From Kiritimatiellia bacterium (GTDB lineage: Bacteria; Verrucomicrobiota; Kiritimatiellia; RFP12; UBA1067): a stretch of 35,116 nt of DNA. Of this stretch, positions 23,973 to 33,200 are shown in pieces (position 1 is the first letter of the stretch; the number at the start of each line of letters is the position of its first letter). A program made the translations under genes and the position numbers. The stretch spans positions 1 to 35,116 of the forward strand of contig JAKSOW010000023.1 in NCBI GenBank assembly GCA_024405395.1, read 5' to 3'. The notes under the pieces were generated by a model. That model had not been told where the DNA came from. It was given only the letters and a program-made list of their open reading frames with translations, and made no database searches.

Positions 23973-26918
23973 TCATTTGAGCATGATGAGCGTTCCCTTG
24001 ACGGGCTTGAAGTCGATTTCCGAGAACGCGACTTCACCATAGGCGTGCCCGCTGTAGCCACCGCCCACGAAACAGCCCACCTCGAACGGACCATAAATCG
24101 ACCCGTCATTCGCCCAACGTGCAAATTCGACCCAGACTGCTGAAGACGGATTGCGGTAGCTCGCGATGAATTCGCCGGTCTGGTCGTTGTAGACAAGCTG
24201 CATGTCGCAGACCATGTTCTCCGTGCGCTCACGCTCAGGCCCAGTCTCGCCCTTCACCAGCGTGTAGGCCGTGTCGCCCTCCTTCAGCACAGACATCTTG
24301 TAGTCGGCATAGCCGGTACTGGAGTTGGCGCAGTAGAAGCGCACAAAATTACCGTTGCCCGCGCGCACCATCAATCCGTAGTTGCCGCTGCCAGTCATGA
24401 GGTCTTTGGCATGCGCCGTCAGCGTGAATGCCCGCGTACATGCATGCGCATAGAAAACGGTCTTGGGATTCGTGCGCCAATTGACGGCATTTAGATTTCC
24501 GGCCCGGATCACAACCGCCCCGTCCGCATTCGCCTTCACCGAGCCAAGATTGTCGCCGCCATAGAACCGCGCCTTCCAGCCCTTGGCATAGTCGAGGGAG
24601 AACGGCACTTCCGCCGGCACAAGCTGCGAAGCCGGCACCAGTTCCTCTGACACCGTGCCGGACCAATAGAGCTTCACGCGGTTGGCGGCATCCTCCAGGC
24701 GCGTGTGGATCTCAATGGCATGCACGCCCGCCGTAAGCTGGATTTCGCCCGTCTTCTCGCCAGAGCACCAGGCGTTCAGGGCCCACAAACCGTCGTCGAT
24801 GAACACCGCGCCGCCATTCGCCGTGTCCAAACGGAACGTGTAGGACCCGGTAAAGGGAACGATCAGCGAACCCGTCATCACGGAATAGGCATTGTTGACC
24901 ACACCCGGCGCGAACTCATCTTCGGCGGCAAATTCGAGATTCGGCGCCTCCACGTCGCGATCGTGGCACGCGTCAGGCGCGCACAATTCGGGATCCATAG
25001 CCTTGAACGGCGAATAGATGACGCTGCGGAGACCTGTACCGCTGCCGGCCGTGTAGAATACCGCCGTGAATGGTGCGGAAGCCACAGTCTGGTCATCCGC
25101 GCCCTTCGCGACTACACGATACTCGTAGACGCCATCGGTCAGCCCCGTGTCCACATAGGTACGCACGTCGACTGAAGTCTCCGTGACGTCCGTCCACTCG
25201 CTAACGCCACGGCTTCGGCGCTGCAGACCATAGCCCGTGACGGCACTGCTGCCGGCGTTCCAGGCCACGGCAATCCCATCGTCCTGTCGCACGAATGTGA
25301 TTTCCGTAGGCGGCGTCACTACGCCGGCCTTCGCCACATCGTCCTCATCCCAGCCATAGAAGCGCAGTTCCGCGACATTGCCGTGGAAGGTCTCATTAAG
25401 ATTGTCACACTTCCAGAGGAAATACTGGTCGGCCCCCTCGGCAGGCAGGGAATCGGCGTCAAGGAAGAACATCGTCGGCTCTGCGGACACCTGTTCCGCC
25501 GTAGGCCGCGGCGAGCGCTGCACCTTGTTGTCGAGTCGCGTGTCGTCGGCATCGGCGGAGAAGAGCGCCACCATCTTCATGCGGGCGGCCTGAGTGGGGC
25601 GGCAGACGTAGCCAAAGCGGGCCACCCACGTCTTCTTGGCGAACTTGAGCCCCACGGGACCATAGTAGAAGTCGATGCTGTCAGGCCAGGTATTCTCTTG
25701 GCCATCGAAGGCACGCGCCATGGTGGCGTTCACCGAACCATTGGTGCACGCCATCAGCGAGACGCCGGGCAAAAGCCGTGTCTCATCGACGGGATCGCGG
25801 TCGAGTCGCCGCAGCCGGTACATGGGAACCGCATCGGAGACGACGACATTCACGCAGCCGGCGTCCGAGAACGACGGATGGGCGCATTCCACCTCCGCCT
25901 TGTAGAAGTACTGCACGCCCACCGTGGTATTGACGTCGGTGAAACTGCCCGAACCGCCCTCCGACCAATCTGTGACAGGCTCATACGTGCCGGTTGCGGA
26001 GGTGGCGCGCAACACACGGCCACGTACCGGCACCGCTTCCGCCGGCGTACGCCAAGTCATCTGCGGATACAGCGTGGCCTCGTCGGAATAGCCGTCGGGC
26101 GTCAATGTCGGCAGATAGGGGTTTTCAGCCGGAATGAACTCGAGTTCGCAAATCGAACAGCGGCCCGAAGCTGACGACACATGTCGGATGTAGCGGGTCT
26201 CCACCGGCTCGTCGAACCAAAGCTCCACAATGTTCCGCCGGTCGCTGTTGTTTGTTTTGCTGATTTCAAACGCCGTCACGGCATCGCTGAAGGAGGCATC
26301 TGAGGCATATTCGAACCGGGTATTGTAGATGCGGGAATAGGTCGCGTCCGACCGCGAATAGTAGCGGATGCCCCTAACTTTGATCTTGCGCCCGAAGTCC
26401 ATGCCCACCCAGAGCGCGGTATCGTGGTCATACATCGTCTCGAGGTCGCCATCATAGATTCGATTGCCGTTCTGGTAGCCGATCCACGTGCCGCTGGCGC
26501 GCGGATACCCCGTCGAGTCTCCCAGATCCACCCAGTCGCTGTAGTCGCCGCCGTTCTCCGCGCGCATGCGGCAGGTCACGGTGGAATACACGTTGGTGGC
26601 GAACTTGTGGGCGCGCAGAGGGCCGGGCATGTCCGGGAAGGTTGTTGAATAGTCCGTGCCGTTGGCAAAGCCTCCGGTGTACGACCACTGTTGATGCACG
26701 CCGGCGCCGAGGTAGACCGTCTGGTAGGCGGAATCGTCGGCGCCCTGGTCCTTCATCTGCACTTCAATCCGGTTGCCGCTCTCGGTGTAGGCGATAAGCG
26801 AGAAATAGCCATTGATGAACCCATGCGCCCATTCTTTCGGCGCGTTGAGTGCGGCACCGGCCGAAAACGCGGCCGCCAGCGCAAGCGTCGAAAGCAAGCC
26901 AATTCGAATCTTCTTCAT
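23973..26918 (-). CDS. Exported multidomain discoidin/FN3/PA14 protein (981 aa)
   Basis: ATG 26918 is preferred over ATG 26924, two codons upstream, because AGGA is then spaced by 8 bases. A signal peptide (MKKIRIGLLSTLALAAAFSAGA) leads into a modular protein. An F5/8C (discoidin)-like domain lies at about 130-265 (GDLETMYDHDTALWVGMDFG, TRYIRHVSSASGRC), then an FN3-like segment and a second discoidin-like region at about 370-535 (ARAFDGQENTWPDSIDFYYG). An FN3 domain is at about 535-620 (YEYRVVAKGADDQ) and a PA14 domain at about 626-768 (GSYTFRLDTANGGAVFIDDG). A concanavalin-like C-terminal domain at about 776-970 (YGLMVRAGNGNFVRFYC) ends in KGTLIMLK. Discoidin and PA14 domains often bind glycans, and no hydrolase domain is evident. 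It is likely a surface carbohydrate-binding protein of the operon, starting 50 bp after nagB. Confidence 0.85.
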   Translation of the reverse strand: MKKIRIGLLSTLALAAAFSAGAALNAPKEWAHGFINGYFSLIAYTESGNRIEVQMKDQGADDSAYQTVYLGAGVHQQWSYTGGFANGTDYSTTFPDMPGPLRAHKFATNVYSTVTCRMRAENGGDYSDWVDLGDSTGYPRASGTWIGYQNGNRIYDGDLETMYDHDTALWVGMDFGRKIKVRGIRYYSRSDATYSRIYNTRFEYASDASFSDAVTAFEISKTNNSDRRNIVELWFDEPVETRYIRHVSSASGRCSICELEFIPAENPYLPTLTPDGYSDEATLYPQMTWRTPAEAVPVRGRVLRATSATGTYEPVTDWSEGGSGSFTDVNTTVGVQYFYKAEVECAHPSFSDAGCVNVVVSDAVPMYRLRRLDRDPVDETRLLPGVSLMACTNGSVNATMARAFDGQENTWPDSIDFYYGPVGLKFAKKTWVARFGYVCRPTQAARMKMVALFSADADDTRLDNKVQRSPRPTAEQVSAEPTMFFLDADSLPAEGADQYFLWKCDNLNETFHGNVAELRFYGWDEDDVAKAGVVTPPTEITFVRQDDGIAVAWNAGSSAVTGYGLQRRSRGVSEWTDVTETSVDVRTYVDTGLTDGVYEYRVVAKGADDQTVASAPFTAVFYTAGSGTGLRSVIYSPFKAMDPELCAPDACHDRDVEAPNLEFAAEDEFAPGVVNNAYSVMTGSLIVPFTGSYTFRLDTANGGAVFIDDGLWALNAWCSGEKTGEIQLTAGVHAIEIHTRLEDAANRVKLYWSGTVSEELVPASQLVPAEVPFSLDYAKGWKARFYGGDNLGSVKANADGAVVIRAGNLNAVNWRTNPKTVFYAHACTRAFTLTAHAKDLMTGSGNYGLMVRAGNGNFVRFYCANSSTGYADYKMSVLKEGDTAYTLVKGETGPERERTENMVCDMQLVYNDQTGEFIASYRNPSSAVWVEFARWANDGSIYGPFEVGCFVGGGYSGHAYGEVAFSEIDFKPVKGTLIMLK

Positions 26919-26968
26919 TGTCATATTCCTCGTTGAGCCCATTTCAGGCCATGCCCTTCTGTGCCTGC

Positions 26969-27745
26969 TTACAGCGTGATCTTGTCGGCCGTGTAGACCA
27001 GGTGGTAATCGGGATGCCGCCACAGATACGAAGCCGGCAGGAACGGCGTGGGCGCGCCCTTCGCCTGAATGTCCCGCAGGGGCTTCTCCTGCTCGGCGAA
27101 ACAGGCGAGCAGCAGACATTTCCGGGCGGACAGAATCGGCACCATGCCCATGGTGGCGGCATAGCGCGGCACGAGCGTGCTGTCGCCGCCGGCCGTGATC
27201 TTGGTGTTCTGGTCGATCGTCTCCTGCGAGAGCGGCAGCACGCGCGTGGGCAGACGGCCAAAGTCCTCTACGGCGATCTCGTCCTCGCGCATCGGCTCGT
27301 TGAAGGCGATGTGCCCGTTGAACCCGATGCCGAGCAGCTGCAGATCGAGGCCACCCGCCGCCGTAATGGCAGGGTCATACGCGTCCGGGCTCGCCGGATC
27401 GGGGAAATGCGCGTTTTCCTCCTTGAAGCCGAGCGCGGGATCGAACTTCGAGAAGAGCATCTCGTGCATGTACTTCCAGTAGGAGAGCGGATGGTCATGC
27501 GCCACCGGCGTATGGTCGTCCGAGGCGTATTCGTCCAGGTTCCAGGTGGACAGCAGCGACAGGTCGGCGCGCGCCGTGTTGAATTTCGCCGCCAGCTCCG
27601 TGTAGAGCGTGATCATCGTGTTGCCGGTCGCCAGGCCCAGGTTATACCGTTCGCCGCGCGAAAGCTTCTTCATCGCATCCGCGAAGATGATCGACGCGCC
27701 CACACTGCTCATGGCCGCATAGTCACGCACAACTTCTGTCAACAT
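26969..27745 (-). CDS. nagB: Glucosamine-6-phosphate deaminase
   Basis: This 258-residue cytoplasmic enzyme converts glucosamine 6-phosphate to fructose 6-phosphate and ammonia. Family motifs are the phosphate loop LGLATGNTM, NLDEYASDDHTPV, and LGIGFNGHIAFNEP, containing the catalytic His and Glu. The Asn before GHI replaces the Asp of E. coli NagB and matches the Bacillus-type subgroup. AAGGAG sits 7 bases before the ATG. It is the only clearly cytoplasmic enzyme in a seven-gene operon of exported proteins (42 bp after the GH31 gene, 50 bp before the discoidin/PA14 gene). That links the operon to breakdown of amino-sugar-containing material. No nagA or GlcNAc kinase is in the window. Confidence 0.93.
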   Translation of the reverse strand: MLTEVVRDYAAMSSVGASIIFADAMKKLSRGERYNLGLATGNTMITLYTELAAKFNTARADLSLLSTWNLDEYASDDHTPVAHDHPLSYWKYMHEMLFSKFDPALGFKEENAHFPDPASPDAYDPAITAAGGLDLQLLGIGFNGHIAFNEPMREDEIAVEDFGRLPTRVLPLSQETIDQNTKITAGGDSTLVPRYAATMGMVPILSARKCLLLACFAEQEKPLRDIQAKGAPTPFLPASYLWRHPDYHLVYTADKITL

Positions 27746-27787
27746 CGTCCAACTCCTTTTTGCGGGGTTCCCCGTTCGGCCTTCGCG

Positions 27788-30202
27788 TCAGTCCAGTTCA
27801 ACCTTGCAGCCCGCCACGGGGACATCCCCCAGGTCCAGGCGATAGGTATGCTTCTCGGCATCCCATTCGCCCTCGGCCGGCTTGCCGTCCAGCAGCACCT
27901 TCGTGGGCTTTGCGGCGAGCGCGTGGAACACGACCGAGAACTGCTGCGGGGCCGGGCGCCTGAACGTCGCATTCTTCGTGCCGTGACGCCTCCCCACCTC
28001 GAACACGCACCCCTTCTCCGTCTTCTTCACGGCAAGCGGCACCTGCGCGTACTGGCCGTCACGGTACTTGAGCGTGAGGCCATCGTCCTCGTAGAGCTCG
28101 GCCGTGCCGTCGGCAGTCGGCCACACCTCGAAGATCACGTCCTTGTTCCAGCCGCCCGAGATGTACGGCTTCGCCGGCCAGGTGGGGATGATCGCGCCCG
28201 CCTTCACGTAGAGGGCGCCGCCCCACGTCGGGTCGTTCGGCACCGGCAGGGTGGTCGGACCCGTCACAGTCGCGTCCGTGCGCCATTCGTGCCACAGACC
28301 AGGCGGAACCGTCACCTTGTCGGTGTAGGAACCCACCAGCAGGTTGTCGCCGAGCAGGTACGAGGTGAGGCACTGGTCATATTCGGGATTCTCCGGATAG
28401 ACCAGCGGCAGCGGACGCATCATCGGCCAGCCCGTGCGCGAGCATTCGGCCGCCGTGCCGTAGATGTACGGAATCAGCCGGTAGCGCAGCTTGAGGTAGT
28501 CGCGGAACACCTGCTGGCGATCCGGCTCCTCGTACCAGATCTGCTTCCAGTAGTCCCAGTTGTTCTGCTGGCTCCAGGGCTGCAGCATGCCGAAATGCAG
28601 GGACCGCGCGTTGTCGATCGCCATGTCGCAGCTCTGGTTGCAGAGGCCGCTCGAGCTCAGGTTGAGCAGCGACACGCACACCGCCGCGCCGCCGCCGGTG
28701 TCGCCCGCCCAGGTGGCCACATACTGCTGCAGTCCCGCATAGCCGCAGGACGAGTACACCATCGCGCGCTTGGACGTGTAGTCCTCGAAGCCGCGCGCCA
28801 TCTGCTTGGCGTAGATGAGCGGATAGAGGTTGTGCGCCTCGTCCACGTGCATGTTGTTGGCGTAGATCTTGCCGGGATGGATATTCGCCTGCACGCCCTG
28901 CGACGAGCAGTCCAGCTTGAAGCACTGCACGCCCTGCGCCACGAACTTCTTGAGATGCTCGAACCAGGGGCTCATGCCCTCGGGCACCGCACGCTCGCGG
29001 AACGGCAGCTTCTTGGCGACGTTGCGGATGTAGTTGTCCTTCTCGGTCTTGGCGAAGTCGGCGTCCGCGATGCGGTCGTCGAGCCACACTTCGGTGTCGT
29101 CGGCCTTGCCCTCGGTCGCGAGATTGCCGCCGAGCTTCTTCGCCTTGCCCGTCCGGCACTGCTCCTCGTAGCGGAACAGGTCATAGTCCACGCAGAGCCA
29201 CAGCGAGAGCTTGAACCCGCGGCGGTTCATCGCGCCGATGAAGGTGTGGGGCCCCTTGGGCGACCAGAACGGGAAATGGAACGACTCGTTGCGCCACCAT
29301 TTGCGCGTGCTGGAATCGTAGAACTTGGACATCCAGTACGGCTCCAGCCCGATCACGTCGCAGGGGAAGTCCATGTTGCGGTAGTTGAGGCACTCCTGCA
29401 TCAGGCCCCATTCCTGGATGTTCTGGTTGCACACGTAGGTGAAGCCGTAGCCGAAGGTCGGCAGCAACGCGCTGCGGCCCGTGAGCTGCGTGTAGATGTC
29501 CAGCAGCGCGCGGTAGTCCTTGCCGAAGAACACGTAGCCGTCGAGCCGCGACTCCTCCGCCGAGCAGATCATCGCGTCCGGATCCTTCTCGCCCACGTCG
29601 ATGTGGTTCTTGAAGGTGGTGTTCATCAGCAGGCCCCACCCCTTCGAGGTCATCGCCATCGGAATCGGGATGTAGCTGTTCACGTTCTTCACGAAGATCT
29701 CATAGCGGCCCGGACGGCGCTGGATGTTCTTGCGGTTCACGTCGCCGAGGCCGTACACGCGCTCGTCCTTCGCGAGCGGGAAGCGCACCTCATAGCCCTT
29801 CCCCTTCACGCCGCCCGTCACGGTGAACGCCGCCTCGGAGACGAGCGACTTGAACTTCAGCGCGCCGTCCGCCTCATCCGCCGTCACCTCGGCGGCGGCG
29901 GTCTTGATGACGTTGCCCTCGCGCACGAACTTCGCCGCCGGCCAGTCGGCCTTGAAGACCCCATAGCGGTTCATGCCGGACTCGCTCCACACGCCATCCG
30001 GCGACACGCGCACGCGGAAGAGGTTCGGCGCGAGGACGTCGATCCGCAGCTGCGACTGGTCCGCCAGCTTCAGCACCACGGCGTTTTCGCCCACCGGCGC
30101 CTCATCCTTCCATACGCGCGTCGCCTGCGCCTCGGCGGCCTGGGCCACCGGGGCCAGAACCAGGGCCGCCAGCACAGCCCCCAGCATCAATCTCATGCTC
30201 AT
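27788..30202 (-). CDS. Secreted GH31 family alpha-glycosidase
   Basis: This is an 804-residue protein with a Sec signal (MRLMLGAVLAALVLAPVAQA); AAGGAAA lies 6 bases before ATG 30202. GH31 architecture is visible. The N-terminal beta-sandwich contains ERVYGLGDVNRKNIQRR, followed by a TIM barrel from LLPTFGYGFTYVCNQN. The nucleophile Asp is in CFKLDCSSQG (about residue 429) and the acid/base Asp in ATWAGDTGGG (about 500). The proximal C-terminal domain has SYLLGDNLLVGSYTDKVTVP and LYVKAGAIIPTWP, and a distal beta domain ends the protein. GH31 enzymes cleave alpha-glucosides, alpha-xylosides, alpha-galactosides or sulfoquinovosides. Neither a sulfoquinovosidase nor an alpha-xylosidase signature could be confirmed by eye. 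The gene lies 40 bp after the 1384-residue surface protein gene and 42 bp before nagB, so it is probably cotranscribed. Confidence 0.92.
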   Translation of the reverse strand: MSMRLMLGAVLAALVLAPVAQAAEAQATRVWKDEAPVGENAVVLKLADQSQLRIDVLAPNLFRVRVSPDGVWSESGMNRYGVFKADWPAAKFVREGNVIKTAAAEVTADEADGALKFKSLVSEAAFTVTGGVKGKGYEVRFPLAKDERVYGLGDVNRKNIQRRPGRYEIFVKNVNSYIPIPMAMTSKGWGLLMNTTFKNHIDVGEKDPDAMICSAEESRLDGYVFFGKDYRALLDIYTQLTGRSALLPTFGYGFTYVCNQNIQEWGLMQECLNYRNMDFPCDVIGLEPYWMSKFYDSSTRKWWRNESFHFPFWSPKGPHTFIGAMNRRGFKLSLWLCVDYDLFRYEEQCRTGKAKKLGGNLATEGKADDTEVWLDDRIADADFAKTEKDNYIRNVAKKLPFRERAVPEGMSPWFEHLKKFVAQGVQCFKLDCSSQGVQANIHPGKIYANNMHVDEAHNLYPLIYAKQMARGFEDYTSKRAMVYSSCGYAGLQQYVATWAGDTGGGAAVCVSLLNLSSSGLCNQSCDMAIDNARSLHFGMLQPWSQQNNWDYWKQIWYEEPDRQQVFRDYLKLRYRLIPYIYGTAAECSRTGWPMMRPLPLVYPENPEYDQCLTSYLLGDNLLVGSYTDKVTVPPGLWHEWRTDATVTGPTTLPVPNDPTWGGALYVKAGAIIPTWPAKPYISGGWNKDVIFEVWPTADGTAELYEDDGLTLKYRDGQYAQVPLAVKKTEKGCVFEVGRRHGTKNATFRRPAPQQFSVVFHALAAKPTKVLLDGKPAEGEWDAEKHTYRLDLGDVPVAGCKVELD

Positions 30203-30242
30203 TTTCTGTTTCCTTTCAAAGTTTCTGTCCGAAAGCCGTAAA

Positions 30243-33200
30243 TCACTTGAAGATCAGCACCGTGCCGGCCGGCGGCACCAGGCCATAGACCGTGCAGCCT
30301 TCCGCATGGACGCGAATCCGCAGGCGGCCCGTGTCGCTGCCGGCGCCGGCAACTGTCCACTGCGCGAGGTTCGCGGCCGATTCGGCGCTCATCTCGTCAT
30401 ACGAGAACAGCGCGTACGGCTCGCCACGCGGCAGACGCACCGTGTCGTCGACGCCGAAGTCGATGGTGCCCGCGGCTGAGGTGATCACGGGCTTCGCGAT
30501 GTGCAGCGACTTGCCCGCACAGGTGATCGCCTCGGCGATCTCGATCGTGCCGTTCACCACTTCGCCGCCGCCTGTGACCGACGTCACCACGTTGCTCGCG
30601 CCGTTCATGTCCCAGGCCGCGCCCGCCGCCACGGCCACCGTGGGAATCGCCAGCGATTCGGGCGTGCACTGCGCGTCATAGAGGCCCTTCACCTCATCTG
30701 CGCTGAGCGTGCGGCCGAAGATCATCACATCGTCCATCATCGCGCCCTTGTTCAGGAACTCGCTCGCGGCGATGCCCTGGCCCAGCGTGAAGATGCGGCC
30801 GCCGCCAAGCAGCACCGAGGTGTTTGCCGTGTTGTTGGTGACCAGCTGACCGTTCAGATAGGTGCACGTGCCCCCGATGCCGCAGGTGAGCGTCACCATC
30901 ATCCACGTCTTGAGGGGAATGGGGCCCACATGGTCGCAGCTGATGCCGGTGTTCTCGGTCATCGTGATGCCGGCCGTCCGCTGACCATTCAGTCCATACG
31001 GGCCATTGGTTGCCTTGTAGCCGATCTCCGTGCCGCTGGCATTGTTGGTGAACTCGGGGTCGATGCGGTTCGAGTAGAACATGATGTGTGAGGATAATGT
31101 GGTCATATTGTCGAGATAGATCCACATGTTCACCGTGTAGTCGTAGGTGGCTGCGCTCTGAACCGCCGCCGCCTTGAGCGACTCGTACGTGCCCGCCCAC
31201 CGTGCCGCCTTGCCGCGGCCAGGACGCGTGAGCTCGTCCTCGACGAACTGGACGAAGCCGTCCTCGTTGCCCCTGAAGTTCACCTGCGTGAGGTCAAACC
31301 CGTGATCGGACTTGTCGCGTAGGCATTCGTCGCCTTCGCCGTTGAAGTCCCACCACGCGATGAGCCCCGTCGGCACCTTCCCTTCCGGCGTGGTCGCGAG
31401 AGCCGCCTTCACGCGGCCCTCCTGCACGTCAAGGCCGCCGAGGACATTTTCCGCCTTGGCCAGCTCGAGCGTGCCTTCGCCCTTCTTCACGAGCGTGCCG
31501 GCGCCCGTCATCGCGCCCAGCACGCGGTTGCTCACCACGGCCATCCCGGCATTCCGGATCGTCACGCCCTGGCCGCCCACAAGCAGCTCGTCAAGCCCGC
31601 TGAAGTAGTCGGCCACGCTGCTCTCGCCATACGCCGCCTCGCCCGAAAGCGTCAGCTCGCCGCCGTCCAGCAGCATCGCGGCCTCGCCGCTCTGCCGCGC
31701 GGCGACCCTGGCGTTGGTGCGGGTGGTCGCCGGAAGCGTCGCCTTGCCGCCTGTCAGGGCGAACTCCGTATAGCGGCCGGCCTCTCCGGTGGCAATCCAC
31801 GAGAACTGCTCTCCCACGTTCAGCTCGCCGTCCGTCACGCGGATTCCCACCGAGCCGGCGAAGTTGCCCGTCAAGAAGGACAGCCCCGAACTGCTGTGAT
31901 GTCCGGAATAGACGCGCGCCAGCTCAGCCTTGCCACCGTTCACGACGAACGTGCTGCGTCCGTTGAGGTCAAGCGAGGTGTGCGGCAGCATCGAGAAGAC
32001 GCCGCCCGAGACCTCCCAGATCTGTGGCGCCAGGCGTCTATCCATGTACTCCGAACTGTAATAGGGCCCGAAATAGGCGTAGCCGCCCGTGGTGGTGGTG
32101 ATCGAACCCTGCAGGTTTGCGCCTGTCGTGCGCACCGTCACCCGCCCGCCGGTCTGGCGGACGATTGTCGCCTTGTTGGAGACCGAGGCCTGGTACGAGG
32201 TGTCGGGCGCACCGCCGACCAGGAGGGTGCCGACGTTGAGGATGGCGTCAGGCTGGATCGCCACCTCCAGCGGCGTCGTTCCGGCATTGCGGAAGCTCAC
32301 CTGCCCATAGCTGCTGTCGAACGCAAACTCGTCCTTCAGCTCGAAGCTGCCGCCCTTGAGCATGAACGGCAGATTGCCGTAGTACGTCTTGCCTTCGGTG
32401 AACGCCTGTGGCTCGGCCGCGTCGTTGACGTACTCGTTGGGGCCGTCCACGCCGACGGACGGGGGATTGGGGTCAACCCACGGCGTAAGGTCGTAGCGCG
32501 CCGAAGCCGGGCTCGGGGCCGTGCCGGCGGCCACCGTGAGCGTCAGCGCCTTGTCGCCGTCGGCCAGCGCAAACGTCGCGCTCTTGCCGGTCGTGGGGGT
32601 GAACACGGCGCATTGGTCGGGCAACGCGGGATCCAGCGCCTCGTCGCAGGTCAAAAGCGTATAGGTGCCGTCCGCACCCGTGGGCACGTCGAAGATGAGG
32701 CCCTTGCCGGCGGCCACCACAGGGGCGGTGGCGAGCGCGAGCTTCTTCCCGGACGTAAGGCGCACCACGCCGTTGTCGCTCGTCAGGCCGTCGATAGCCA
32801 GTTCCGGGCCGTCCACGAACGTGAGGACCGCACCTGGGGCCAGCGTCACCGCGCCCGTCCAGAACGCAGGCGATTTCACGGCGAACACGCCGCCCGTCAC
32901 AAAGGCCGCTCGCGCCGCGGTCATGTCGTCGGTGACGTTGAGCGCCCCGCTGCCGTACTTCACCACAGGGCCCGCGCTGTCGCCCCCCCGCACCTCAAGC
33001 TGCTTGTTCCAGTTCACGGAATTGCCCACCGTATCGACCTTGAGGCCGCCCGCGCGCAGATAGGCCTTGGTGGTCGCCTTCAGCTCGGCCGTCGTGTAGG
33101 CGCTGCCGTAGCGATAGACGTCGCCGCTGGCCGTGAGGCGCAGAACGCCGCCGTTGAAGCAGGTGTCGCGGTTGCGGTCCGTGGCGGCTGCCACAGGCGT

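Noticed and set aside
26849..30241. Very long plus-strand open frame (about 1130 codons) opposite nagB and the GH31 gene
   Set aside because: It is antisense to two well-recognised enzymes, and its translation is rich in His, Arg and Val with no domain. It is a by-product of GC-rich codon use. The same holds for long frames at 951-3119, 3951-6095 and 31896-33761.
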